Below, piece by piece: positions 18,320-26,490 of a stretch of DNA of 64,000 bases. Below the pieces are notes generated by a model. It was not told the origin of the DNA and searched no databases. It was given only the letters and a program-made list of their open reading frames with translations. Origin of the DNA: an uncultured Campylobacter sp. (GTDB taxonomy: Bacteria; Campylobacterota; Campylobacteria; Campylobacterales; Campylobacteraceae); NCBI RefSeq assembly GCF_938039205.1, contig NZ_CALHVM010000047.1, forward strand, positions 29,401 to 93,400. Direction: 5' to 3'. Position 1 is the stretch's first letter; each line of letters starts with the position of its first letter. A program made the translations under genes and the position numbers.

Positions 18320-18325
18320 ATTATA
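18320..18325 (-). promoter_or_regulatory. Putative −10 (TATAAT) for the microprotein gene
   Basis: A perfect TATAAT on the minus strand, 47 bases before the microprotein ATG. On its ppk side lies an imperfect inverted repeat (about 18337–18355, CGGCTTTTC / GAAAGGCCG) between this promoter and the ppk leader. Confidence 0.45.
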
Positions 18326-18407
18326 ACACAAACTTACGGCTTTTCGGAAAGGCCGTGATTTAAGAGAAAATTCGCTAAAATTTATGAAAGTTTAAAAAGG
18401 ATGGAAA

Positions 18408-20501
18408 ATGGATGAGAAAAAGAGTGTTTTTATCAACCGCGAGCTTAGCTGGCTACGCTTTAACTCGCGCGTTTTGGCTCAGTGCGAAAAGGTGTTGCCG
18501 CCGCTTGAAAAGCTAAAATTTATCGCGATTTATATGACTAATTTGGATGAATTTTACATGATCCGCATCGCGGGGCTTAAGCAGCTTTTTGCCGCTGGAG
18601 TCGCAGCTAGCGGTAGCGACGGCATGAGTCCACTCGAACAGCTAAGAGAGATCAGAAAATACATAAAAGACGAGCTTGCACTCGTGGAAAAGCACTATAA
18701 AGACGCGCTAAAAGAGCTCGCGCAAAACGGGCTTTTTATGAAAAATTACGACGAAATTTCGCCCGAACTTCGCGCCAAATGCGACGAGTATTTTTTCTCA
18801 AATATCCTGCCCGTCATCGTGCCTATCGCGGTTGATGCCACGCATCCGTACCCGCATCTAAATAACCTTAGCTTTAGCTTAGCCGTTAAGCTTGCCGACG
18901 CGGATAGTCCAGAGATCATAAAATTTGGCATGATACGTATCTCGCGCGTTTTGCCGAGGTTTTATCAGGCGGCCGATAATGTCTACGTGCCGATAGAAAC
19001 GATCGTACACCGCCACGCAGAGGAGATTTTCCCGGGTTACAAGCTGCTTAGCTCGGCGGCGTTTAGGGTTACCAGGAACGCCGACATCGTCATCGAGGAA
19101 GAAGAGGCGGATGACTTTATGATGATCCTCGAGCAGGGGCTCAAGCTACGCCGAAAAGGCGCCTTTGTGCGCATGCAGATACAAAAGGACGCCGATGCCG
19201 AGATAGTCGAGTTTCTAAACTCGCACATGAAGATTTTTTATAAGGATATCTACGAGTACACCGTTCCGCTCACGTTAAATTCGCTCTGGCAGATCGTGGG
19301 AAATAAAGAATTCTCCCACCTCTGCCTGCCGCCGTATGCGCCAAAGACCCTGCCGCCTTTTAGCAGCCACCTATCGATGTTTGACGTCATCGACAAAGAG
19401 GACGTGCTGGTCGTGCATCCCTACGAGAGCTTTGATCCCGTCGTGCAGTTTATCAGGGAGGCGAGCAAAGACCCGCGCGTGATCTCGATCCGCATGACGC
19501 TCTACCGCGTCGATAAAAACTCGCCTATCATCCAGGCTCTCATCGACGCCGCAAACGACGGCAAGCAAGTAACCGTAATGGTCGAGCTGAAGGCGAGATT
19601 TGATGAGGAAAATAACCTGCACTGGGCAAAGGCCCTAGAAGACGCCGGCGCGCACGTGATATACGGCATCACGGGCTTTAAGGTGCACGCAAAAGTGAGC
19701 CAAGTCATCCGTCAAGAGGGCGGCAAGCTTAAATTTTACATGCATTTATCCACGGGCAATTATAACGGCGGCTCGGCGAAAATTTACACCGACGTGAGTT
19801 ATTTTACGAGCAGGGCGGAGTTTGCGAGCGATACGACGACGTTTTTTCACATACTTTCGGGCTTTTCTAAAAACCGCCGCTTGCAGACGCTCTCTATGTC
19901 GCCGATGCAGATAAAAGAGCGCGTGTTAGAGATGATAAAAACCGAGACTGCGCACGGCGAGCAGGGCAGGATTGTGGCGAAGATGAACGCGCTGGTGGAT
20001 AGTGACATCGTGGACGCGCTGGTAAAGGCTAGTAGCGCGGGCGTAAAGATCGATCTCATCGTGCGCGGCATCTGCTGCGTGCGCCCTGGTGTGAAAGGCC
20101 TAAGCGAAAATATCCGCGTGAGATCGCTCATCGGCAAATACCTTGAGCACGCGAGGATATTTTATTTCAGACACGCCGACCCTCAAATTTACATCGCTTC
20201 CGCCGACTGGATGCCGCGAAATCTCGAGCGCCGCCTAGAGCTCATGACGCCGATAATCGATAAAAATTTGCAAGAGCGTTTGCTTGAGTTTTTGCGCTTG
20301 CAGCTTAGCGATAACGAGCTGGCGTTTGAGCTGCAAAACAGCGGCGAATACGCCAAAGTAAGGCCAAAAGAGGGCGACGCGCGCATAAACTCGCAAGAGG
20401 TACTCGAGGAGTACGTGAGCGGGATATATAAGGCGACGAAAAAGGATAGCGATAAGGGAAAGAGCGAGCAGATGGTGGCTAAGCTTTTGAAAGAGAGTTG
20501 A
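18408..20501 (+). CDS. ppk: Polyphosphate kinase 1
   Basis: Polymerises the ATP gamma-phosphate into polyphosphate, important for stress survival in Campylobacter. It has 697 residues. The N-terminal domain has FINRELSWLRFN and TNLDEFYMIR. HPYESFDPVVQFI and RMTLYRV come next, then the two PLD-like catalytic regions with His in FKVHAK (H427) and YFRHADP (H589), which match the autophosphorylated and supporting histidines of E. coli PPK1. LSTGNYNGGSAKIYTD is also present. RBS AAGGATGG precedes the ATG, with a TTCGCTAAAAT −10 upstream. A dispersed hairpin repeat begins three bases after its stop. Confidence 0.97.
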   Translation: MDEKKSVFINRELSWLRFNSRVLAQCEKVLPPLEKLKFIAIYMTNLDEFYMIRIAGLKQLFAAGVAASGSDGMSPLEQLREIRKYIKDELALVEKHYKDALKELAQNGLFMKNYDEISPELRAKCDEYFFSNILPVIVPIAVDATHPYPHLNNLSFSLAVKLADADSPEIIKFGMIRISRVLPRFYQAADNVYVPIETIVHRHAEEIFPGYKLLSSAAFRVTRNADIVIEEEEADDFMMILEQGLKLRRKGAFVRMQIQKDADAEIVEFLNSHMKIFYKDIYEYTVPLTLNSLWQIVGNKEFSHLCLPPYAPKTLPPFSSHLSMFDVIDKEDVLVVHPYESFDPVVQFIREASKDPRVISIRMTLYRVDKNSPIIQALIDAANDGKQVTVMVELKARFDEENNLHWAKALEDAGAHVIYGITGFKVHAKVSQVIRQEGGKLKFYMHLSTGNYNGGSAKIYTDVSYFTSRAEFASDTTTFFHILSGFSKNRRLQTLSMSPMQIKERVLEMIKTETAHGEQGRIVAKMNALVDSDIVDALVKASSAGVKIDLIVRGICCVRPGVKGLSENIRVRSLIGKYLEHARIFYFRHADPQIYIASADWMPRNLERRLELMTPIIDKNLQERLLEFLRLQLSDNELAFELQNSGEYAKVRPKEGDARINSQEVLEEYVSGIYKATKKDSDKGKSEQMVAKLLKES

Positions 20502-20503
20502 TC

Positions 20504-20697
20504 GGCTTGTCTCGCGAGTGCTTTTCCGAGATTTTGTAAAATTTCGCTCCGCAGGCTACTTGCCTAGCGCACGCTCAATTTTGCTTCAAAACTCGAAAAA
20601 TCATCTCGCGATACTTCGCCTTATCGTTTTGTATTTAAATTCGAAGTCAATTTGTAAATTTTGAGTTCAAATTTTATTCGCCGAGACCCGCACCTTG
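20504..20697 (+). repeat. Dispersed downstream hairpin repeat, copy R1
   Basis: Starts GGCTTGTC three bases after the ppk stop. A hairpin-forming segment follows (CGAGATTTTG … CAAAACTCG arms, core CGCAGGCTACTTGCCTAGCG). Then comes a conserved stretch containing ATACTTCGCCTTATCG and TTCGAAGTCAA, and finally CCGAGACCCGCACCTT (20681–20696). The last segment is the terminal inverted repeat seen at the elements near 22.3–22.6 kb and 61.1–61.3 kb, but no right-hand end is seen here. No gene lies between 20502 and 20830. Confidence 0.75.
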
Positions 20698-20830
20698 ATG
20701 CTGCTAAAATTTGACTCACAAATTTGCAGAAATCTCCGCATGTCGCGAATTTTACTTCGCTAAACTTTTGTTGTACGCATTCTGGCTAAAATTTAGAAAA
20801 TACAAAAGCACGCCAAATTTAAGGGATAAA

Positions 20831-21443
20831 ATGAACTCTTTTAATGTCTTTTTCTCTGGTTTTTCTCTTGGGCTCTCGCTGATCCTTGCTATCGGAGCGC
20901 AAAATGCCTTCGTGTTAAAACAAGGCATCAAAAAAACAGCATGTTTTTCTGGTTTGTGCCATCTGCGCGCTTAGCGACGCTACGCTGATTTTTGCGGGTG
21001 TATCGGGGTTTGGCTATGTGGTGGAGCACTATCCCATCATCAAAACCGCCGCGCTTTGGGGCGGATTTGTATTTTTGAGCATTTACGGGCTGCGTAGCCT
21101 TTATAGCGCGTTTAGTGCCTCGCATGCGCTAACGGCTGGCGGCGAGGAGGCGCACGGAGCGGTTAAAACAGCGCTTCTCACGCTAGCTTTTACGTGGTTA
21201 AATCCGCACGTTTATCTTGATACGGTCGTGCTACTTGGTTCGGTTTCTACGAAATTTGGCGAGAGTGCGGGACTCTTTGGTGCGGGCGCGATGTGCGCGT
21301 CGTTTGCGTTTTTCTTTTTGCTCGGATACGGAGCTAGATTTTTAGCGTCGTTGTTTCAAAAGCCCGCCGCGTGGAAAATTTTGGAGTTTTTCGTCGGTGT
21401 AACGATGATAGCGCTTGGCGCGATGCTAATCGTCGGTGAGTGA
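20831..21443 (+). pseudogene. LysE/ArgO-family amino-acid exporter, frameshifted at an A7 tract
   Basis: The ATG at 20831 starts a LysE-type N-terminus (FSLGLSLILAIGAQNAFVLKQGI). After seven A bases at 20930–20936 the frame runs into a stop within about twelve codons. With six A the protein continues as KKQHVFLVCAICALSDATL and then through 21443, giving ~203 residues, the usual size for ArgO/LysE. The rest is intact, with several transmembrane segments and the conserved TWLNPHVYLD. It is either a recent inactivation, an on/off homopolymer switch, programmed slippage or a sequencing error. A working gene would export arginine, lysine or a similar amino acid. Confidence 0.85.
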
Positions 21444-21550
21444 GGGTGCTTAAATTCAACGACTAAATTTAGGTAGTTTTGTTGCGCTGTTTTTATGCCC
21501 CGTTGGCTAAACTTTGCTAAAATTTAAGTAAATTTACAAGAAAAGAAAAA

Positions 21551-22243
21551 ATGAACGACCAAATTTACCTTATCGGCGACATTCACGGCTGTTATAAAAC
21601 CCTTTGCGCCCTGATAGATCGCTTGCCGCGTGGTGCTGATTCTAAAATTTGCTTCGTGGGCGATCTGATAGATCGCGGCGAGGGGAGTTTTGAGGTCGTG
21701 CAGTTAGTGATACAGCGCGGTTACGCGGCTGTGATGGGCAATCACGAATACCGCCTTTTGCAACACAAAGACGCATTTTTGCGTGGCGAAATGCCTAGCG
21801 ATCCGCGCTGGTTTTACCTAAACGGCGGCGCACAGACTTTTGCATCCTATGCCAAAGCCAGCCGTGCCCAGAAGCTCGCGCACATAGAGTTTTTGTTAAA
21901 TTTGCCGTTTTATTTGGAGTTTGACGAGTTTAAAAACGCGCAAGGCAGGCGGCTCGTCGTATCGCACTCGGCGATTGGGCGGATGTGGCGGCTGCGTAAC
22001 TCGGACGGCGATAGTGCGGCGGAGTTCAGGCGGCACGTGCTTTGTGGCAGGGGCGATTTTAGCCAAAACGATGACGTCTTTAACGTTTACGGACATACGC
22101 CGATCGCTGAGCCCGATATTACGGAATTTGGCGCAAATATCGACACTGGCTGCGTCTATAGGCACGATTTTGGCCATCTTTGCGCGCTTGAATTTCCGAG
22201 CATGCGAGTCTTTATGCAGGAAAATATCGAGGAGGGCGGGTGA
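21551..22243 (+). CDS. Serine/threonine-type metallophosphoesterase
   Basis: A 230-residue calcineurin-like phosphatase of the PPP/PrpA type with two metals. Motifs: GDIHGCYKTL (residues ~9–18), FVGDLIDRGEGS, MGNHEYRLL, VVSHSAIGR and VYGHTPI. It probably removes phosphate from proteins or small molecules; the substrate cannot be told. It begins after a CTAAAATTTAAG −10-like sequence and RBS AAGAAAAG. The 107 bases between it and the lysE pseudogene hold no other gene. Confidence 0.88.
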   Translation: MNDQIYLIGDIHGCYKTLCALIDRLPRGADSKICFVGDLIDRGEGSFEVVQLVIQRGYAAVMGNHEYRLLQHKDAFLRGEMPSDPRWFYLNGGAQTFASYAKASRAQKLAHIEFLLNLPFYLEFDEFKNAQGRRLVVSHSAIGRMWRLRNSDGDSAAEFRRHVLCGRGDFSQNDDVFNVYGHTPIAEPDITEFGANIDTGCVYRHDFGHLCALEFPSMRVFMQENIEEGG

Positions 22244-22365
22244 GTTTATTCAAATTTGAGGCCAAATTTGACTAAAATTTGAAATTTATGCACCGAGACC
22301 AGCACCTTTAAGGCACTAAATTTGGTTTGGTTAAATTTAGCGTTGCGAGTTTGGTTTCCTTGCGT

Positions 22366-22397
22366 AAAAAAACAACCGTTTGAGGTTGTTTTTTTAC
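22366..22397. terminator. Bidirectional terminator-like hairpin
   Basis: AAAAAACAACC (22366–22376) pairs with GGTTGTTTTTT around GTTTGA, with A and T runs on either side. It could end transcription of the phosphatase gene on + and of uvrB on −. Confidence 0.7.
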
Positions 22398-22405
22398 TTT
22401 GTTGT

Positions 22406-22451
22406 AAAGGGGGTGGGGGCTTGAATGGCGAAGTCGCTCCCCACCCCCTTT
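22406..22451. repeat. G-rich perfect inverted repeat
   Basis: AAAGGGGGTGGGG (22406–22418) is the exact reverse complement of 22439–22451, with a 20-base loop. It lies inside the terminal-inverted-repeat element. It is an exceptionally GC-rich stem for this AT-leaning genome. Confidence 0.7.
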
Positions 22452-22559
22452 AATTCCCCTCCCCCTACGACGCTTTTAAGGTGGCGACACTGCTTTGCTG
22501 ACGTAAAGCGTCGCGAGTTTTTGACTCTAAATTTGATGTTTTCAGGGTACGGGTCTCGG

Positions 22560-22735
22560 TGGGTCAAATTTGAAACCGAAATTTACAAATTTGACTTCAA
22601 ATTTAAATACAAAACGATAAGGCGAAGTATTTTTTCTTTAGACGAGGCGGAAATGAGCCGAGCGAGGGCGCATACATATAGTATGTAACTGAGCTTCGGT
22701 GAAATTTCCAACGACGTATAAAGGAAAAACAAGCC
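22560..22735 (-). repeat. Dispersed downstream hairpin repeat, copy R2
   Basis: On the minus strand it starts GGCTTG at 22735, seven bases after the uvrB stop. It continues with TTATACGTCGTTGGAAAT, an arm pair ending ATTTCCGCCTCGTCT, the shared AATACTTCGCCTTATCG and TTGAAGTCAAATTTG, and joins the CCGAGACCCG end of the neighbouring element. It is the same orientation relative to its upstream gene as the other copies. Confidence 0.75.
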
Positions 22736-22742
22736 GTCAAAT

Positions 22743-24719
22743 TTAGAGCTTGCGGATTTTGGCGATCTCGTCGCGCAACGCCGCCGCCTTCTCAAATTCT
22801 AGCTGCTCCGCGGCTTCTAGCATCTGCTTTCTTAGCTCTTTGATTATGCTGGCTCGCTCGCTGGCAGGCATTTTTTCCAGATTTTTGCCGCGTTTATATA
22901 TCTCGCCTTCATCCTCGACGTGCAGGCTCTCCTCGATGTTTCGGCTGGCCGAGCGCGGCGTGATGCCGTGGGCGCGGTTGTATTCGTCCTGCATCTTGCG
23001 GCGAGCCAGCGTCGTATCCATCGCTTCTTGCATGGATTTGGTGATCTTTTTGGCAAACATCAGCACTCGTCCGTTTACGTTTCTAGCCGCACGCCCCATC
23101 GTTTGGATTAGGCTTGTCGTAGAGCGTAAAAAGCCCTCCTTATCGGCATCCATAATGGCTATGAGGCTAACCTCTGGCAGATCAAGCCCTTCTCTTAGCA
23201 AATTTATGCCGATAAGCATATCAAACTCGCCTCCGCGCAGCCCGCGGATGATCTCGTTTCGCTCGACGGCGTCGATATCGGAGTGCATGTATTTGACTTT
23301 GATGCCTAGCTCTGTGTAGTAGCGGCTGAGCTCCTCGGCCATCTTTTTGGTGAGCACGGTGACTAGCACGCGCTCGTTTCTCTCGATCGTTTTTTTAGCC
23401 TCGTCAAATAAAATCTCCACCTGATTTTCGCTATCTTTTATCTCGATTAAGGGATCTAGCAGTCCCGTCGGACGTAAAATTTGCTCGTAGACGTGGCCAC
23501 AGCTCAAATTTATCTCGTATTCATTTGGGGTTGCCGAGACAAAAAGAAATTTGGCGCGTTTGTTTATAAACTCGTCAAATTTGAGCGGACGGTTATCTAG
23601 CGCGGAGGGCAAACGAAATCCGTACTCCACCAGTACCTCTTTGCGGCTGCGATCTCCTGCGTACATACCGCGAAACTGCGGCAGGCTCACATGGCTTTCG
23701 TCTACGATGACCAGGTAGTCCTTGCCTCCTAGCTCGAAATAATCAAACATAGAGTAGGGCGTCTCTCCCGCCTTTTGCCCGGTTAGGTGGCGCGCGTAGT
23801 TTTCGATGCCCTTGCACATGCCCGTGCTGCTCATCATCTCTAGATCAAATTCCACTCGCTGTTTTAGGCGCTGCGCCTCAACGAGCTTGCCTTGCTCGTT
23901 AAATTCTTTTAGCCGCTCAGCTAGTTCCTCTTCTATCTGTTTGATCGCGATTTTTAAGCGATCTGCGCCCACGATAAACTGACTCGTGGCATAAAGCGTA
24001 AATTTACCCACGTCTTTTAGCTTTTTGTTTTCTAGCACGTCAAAGTGATACATCGCATCGATCTCATCGCCGAAAAACTCGATGCGAAGCGCCTCATCAC
24101 CCCAGTACGCGGGATATACGTCCACCACGTCGCCGTTTACGCGAAAGTCGCCGCGGTCGAAATAAACGTCGTTTCGCTTGTATCCCATATCCACTAGCTT
24201 TTGCAGTAGCGCGCGCTGGTTGATTTTATCGCCGACGTTTAGGTATGCGACCATGCCTTGGTATTCGCTAGGATTACCTAAGCCGTAGTTGGCCGATACC
24301 GACGCCACGCACACGACGTCGTCAAAGCTAAGCAAGCTCGCCGTCGCAGAGAGGCGCAGGCGCTCGAGCTCCTCGTTTACGGAGCTGTCTTTTTCTATGA
24401 AAAGATCCTGGCGCGGGATATAGGCTTCGGGCTGATAGTAGTCGTAGTAGCTGATAAAATACTCCACGTGATTTTTAGGGAAAAAGCCCTTAAATTCGCT
24501 ATAAAGCTGCGCGGCAAGGGACTTGTTGTGCGTCATGATTAGCGTTGGCATATTTAGCTCGCGTATAACGTTTGCCATCGTAAAGGTCTTGCCTGAGCCC
24601 GTGACGCCTAAAAGCGTTTGGTATTTGTTGCCAGATCTTACGGAGGCTACGATATTTTGGGCTGCGCGGGCCTGATCCTCGCTCGGGCTAAATTTGGACG
24701 AAATTTCAAAATTTTTCAT
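22743..24719 (-). CDS. uvrB: UvrABC system protein B
   Basis: Damage-verifying helicase of nucleotide excision repair, 658 residues. It has Walker A GVTGSGKT (residues ~39–46), the damage-probing beta-hairpin region YYDYYQPEAYIPRQD, VDESHVSLPQF (DEAD-like box), SATPNEYE, the helicase motifs GINLLREGLDLPEVSL and QTMGRAARN, and a C-terminal UVR motif (LEFEKAAALRDEIAKI) that meets UvrC. All are intact. Mfd, encoded earlier in the window, feeds lesions to the same pathway. Confidence 0.97.
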   Translation of the reverse strand: MKNFEISSKFSPSEDQARAAQNIVASVRSGNKYQTLLGVTGSGKTFTMANVIRELNMPTLIMTHNKSLAAQLYSEFKGFFPKNHVEYFISYYDYYQPEAYIPRQDLFIEKDSSVNEELERLRLSATASLLSFDDVVCVASVSANYGLGNPSEYQGMVAYLNVGDKINQRALLQKLVDMGYKRNDVYFDRGDFRVNGDVVDVYPAYWGDEALRIEFFGDEIDAMYHFDVLENKKLKDVGKFTLYATSQFIVGADRLKIAIKQIEEELAERLKEFNEQGKLVEAQRLKQRVEFDLEMMSSTGMCKGIENYARHLTGQKAGETPYSMFDYFELGGKDYLVIVDESHVSLPQFRGMYAGDRSRKEVLVEYGFRLPSALDNRPLKFDEFINKRAKFLFVSATPNEYEINLSCGHVYEQILRPTGLLDPLIEIKDSENQVEILFDEAKKTIERNERVLVTVLTKKMAEELSRYYTELGIKVKYMHSDIDAVERNEIIRGLRGGEFDMLIGINLLREGLDLPEVSLIAIMDADKEGFLRSTTSLIQTMGRAARNVNGRVLMFAKKITKSMQEAMDTTLARRKMQDEYNRAHGITPRSASRNIEESLHVEDEGEIYKRGKNLEKMPASERASIIKELRKQMLEAAEQLEFEKAAALRDEIAKIRKL

Positions 24720-24786
24720 TTTTTACCTTAAAAATCAGCTTTTTTTGTTACAATTACGTAAAATTATACCAAAACTAAGGAAAAAG

Positions 24787-25020
24787 ATGTTTGATAACGA
24801 TAAAGTACTAAACACCCTAACCGACAAGGTAAACGACCTGCTGGCTAGATATAACGAAATCTGCGAAGAAAACGAGTCTCTACGCAACGAACTAATCAGC
24901 GTCAAAGCCCAAAACGAAGCCAAAACAAACCAAATCGCCCGCCTAGAAGAAGACCTGAGAACTAAAAATACCGAGAGCGACGACGTTATCCGCAAGATCG
25001 AAGCGGTACTGGGAAAATAA
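24787..25020 (+). CDS. Small coiled-coil protein
   Basis: 77 residues, mostly heptad-like: LNTLTDKVNDLLARYNEI, ENESLRNELISVKA and IARLEEDLRTKNTE. I start at ATG 24787, preceded by AAGGAAAAAG; earlier in-frame codons would run into the uvrB promoter area. The layout resembles ZapB-like or similar small coiled coils, but I do not recognise a named family. The same position, between uvrB and the pilin/priA genes, holds an uncharacterised small gene in C. jejuni as I recall. It is divergent from uvrB and followed eight bases later by another small gene. Confidence 0.75.
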   Translation: MFDNDKVLNTLTDKVNDLLARYNEICEENESLRNELISVKAQNEAKTNQIARLEEDLRTKNTESDDVIRKIEAVLGK

Positions 25021-25027
25021 ATAAACG

Positions 25028-25252
25028 ATGAAAAAAATAACGGTAAAAATAGCTTCCACATTCTACAACATCAGCCTCGAGGACGACTTTGCCCAAAATT
25101 TTGAAAAAGAGTGGGAGACCTTTACCGGAGGCAAAAAGTATCTCGACGTCAAAGAGCTACTAAGCGCCTTTGTCCAAAAATGCTATGAAAACTATCAGCA
25201 GGAGCGCGACTTGCGCTCTTTAGCCCAAAAAGTAAGTAAAGAAATAAGTTAA
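25028..25252 (+). CDS. Hypothetical 74-residue protein
   Basis: A small acidic/basic mixed protein, MKKITVKIASTFYNISL at the N-terminus and a helical C-terminal half (LLSAFVQKCYENYQQERDL). The beta-then-helix arrangement is reminiscent of ZapA-type division proteins, which pair with coiled-coil partners such as the preceding gene product, but this is speculation. It has no signal peptide and starts eight bases after the previous gene, so they are probably co-transcribed. Confidence 0.72.
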   Translation: MKKITVKIASTFYNISLEDDFAQNFEKEWETFTGGKKYLDVKELLSAFVQKCYENYQQERDLRSLAQKVSKEIS

Positions 25253-25330
25253 ATTTTATCCTAGATTACTTTTTTACACGCACCCATATAAAAAGATTTC
25301 ATTTTAATATATTTTTAAGCTAATTATCTA

Positions 25331-25336
25331 TATAAT
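25331..25336 (+). promoter_or_regulatory. Putative −10 (TATAAT) for the first prepilin gene
   Basis: TATAAT lies 48 bases before the ATG at 25385 within an AT-rich stretch. Confidence 0.55.
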
Positions 25337-25344
25337 TCCGCCAA

Positions 25345-25362
25345 CTGCATAAGTGTATGCAG
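25345..25362 (+). promoter_or_regulatory. Inverted repeat in the prepilin 5' leader
   Basis: CTGCATA (25345–25351) and TATGCAG (25356–25362) are a perfect 7-bp inverted repeat with a 4-base loop, between the −10 and the RBS (ACAAGGAG). It could be an operator for a dimeric regulator or a leader hairpin. Confidence 0.4.
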
Positions 25363-25384
25363 AAATAAACACAAGGAGTCTCAT

Positions 25385-25888
25385 ATGAGAAAAGGTTTTA
25401 CAATGATTGAGTTGATCTTCGTGATCGTTATTTTAGGTATTTTAGCTGCTGTAGCTATCCCAAGACTAACCGCAACTCGTGATGATGCCGAGATAGCAAA
25501 AGCCGGAACAAACTTAACTACACTAATCAGTGACTTGGGTGCTTATTATACTTCACAAGGTGAATTTGCTACAAAATTAAGTGGTATGACAAATGTTCAG
25601 CTTAGTAACGGTGGTGCAGCCCTTACAGACGAAATAGTAGCTGCCGGTAAAAAATGCGTGAAAGTTACTTTGGTTCCAACTATTGATGGTACTACAGGTA
25701 AACCTGCTCACTTAAAGGTAGAAGGGGGCTCTGATAAGACTACAGAAATATGCAAAAAAGTCTTAGCTAGCAAAGGTGTTGATACTTTAGTAAAAGGCAA
25801 ATTTACTTTCTCACATAAAACAACTGGAGCTATTACAGAGAGCGGCCCTGGTGAGGTTGCGATCAGCGGTATAAACGTTAAATTCTAA
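25385..25888 (+). CDS. Type IV pilin / pseudopilin-like protein (first copy)
   Basis: A 167-residue prepilin. A very short leader MRKG is cut before the methylated Phe (G|FTMIEL), with Glu at +5, followed by the hydrophobic helix LIFVIVILGILAAVAIPRL and a conserved TRDDAEIAKAG. The C-terminal domain contains a Cys pair (near KKCVKV and EICKK) that could form a disulfide. It may be part of the type II secretion-like competence apparatus that Campylobacter uses for DNA uptake, or a minor pilin. It is notably AT-richer than its neighbours. A terminator follows, so it is probably transcribed alone. Confidence 0.9.
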   Translation: MRKGFTMIELIFVIVILGILAAVAIPRLTATRDDAEIAKAGTNLTTLISDLGAYYTSQGEFATKLSGMTNVQLSNGGAALTDEIVAAGKKCVKVTLVPTIDGTTGKPAHLKVEGGSDKTTEICKKVLASKGVDTLVKGKFTFSHKTTGAITESGPGEVAISGINVKF

Positions 25889-25915
25889 TTTTTAGAAAAA
25901 ATAAGCTTAATAATC

Positions 25916-25955
25916 AAAGCCCAAGCTTGCCTTAGCAAGTTTTGGGCTTTTTTTA
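25916..25955 (+). terminator. Rho-independent terminator after the first prepilin gene
   Basis: AAAGCCCAA with an inner CTTGC/GCAAG stem pairs with TTGGGCTTT, followed by a T run. Confidence 0.85.
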
Positions 25956-25985
25956 ATTTAGCCCTAAATTTATCTAGGAAAAGAT

Positions 25986-26441
25986 ATGATATACGTATTT
26001 ACTATGATAGAGCTCATATTTGTTATAGTTATCTTGGGGATACTTACCACATTTTGCGATTCCTTGCTTGACTCTTGCTAGAGATGATGCGAATTTCGTT
26101 CAAATTTTAGCCAATACAAAACAGCTTATGAGCGATGTGATGGCGCATAATGCCTCGTAAGGCGGGATATCAAACGATATAAAAGATATGACGAACGTTC
26201 CAAGCGTATCTTTTGGCGGTAATGTCAATCTAAATAATGCTACTTACCCGCACAGTATTTGATATTTAAGACTAAAGACTGCGTGTTAAAATTCCGCTTT
26301 ATAAAAGACGCCGCCAGTCATGTAGTTATAAAGCTAGATCCAAGCGTAATTATAAACCATTGTAAGGTTCTTGAAAGAAATAATGAATTTATCAGTTTAA
26401 AAAACAGTGAATACCCTGTTGGATCAAAAGCTATTTTTTAA
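25986..26441 (+). pseudogene. Decayed second prepilin gene
   Basis: The start still reads MIYVFTMIELIFVIVILGIL, but the frame then shifts. A second frame continues AIPCLTLARDDANFVQIL, carries an in-frame TAA near 26160, goes on through NDIKDMTNVPSVSFGGNVNL to a TGA, and the last part (KTKDCVLKFRF … VLERNNEF) is in a further frame ending at 26441. The order of conserved blocks matches the preceding copy (DMTNVP versus GMTNVQ, TKDCVLKFRF versus GKKCVKVTL). It is therefore a duplicate inactivated by at least two frameshifts and a stop. Confidence 0.85.
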
Positions 26442-26490
26442 TATAAAGTGGTATAATTTTCCAAAAATTTTAAAACGTCAAGAGGTTATT

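Larger units (their letters stand above)
22293..22559. repeat. Element with CCGAGACC terminal inverted repeats, copy 1
   Basis: The left end CCGAGACCAGCACCTT (22293–22308) and right end, read inward on the minus strand as CCGAGACCCGTACCCT, form imperfect terminal inverted repeats. Inside the left end is a conserved block (GCACTAAATTTGGTTTGG), and inside the right end AAAACATCAAATTT and GCGACGCTTTACG. The same ends and inner blocks recur at 61106–61304. The centre holds a bidirectional terminator and a G-rich hairpin. No protein is encoded, so it is MITE-like. The interval 22244–22742 contains only this and repeat R2. Confidence 0.65.

Noticed and set aside
22409..22419. Poly-G phase-variation tract
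   Set aside because: The G run is interrupted by T and lies in a non-coding hairpin, not in a gene.
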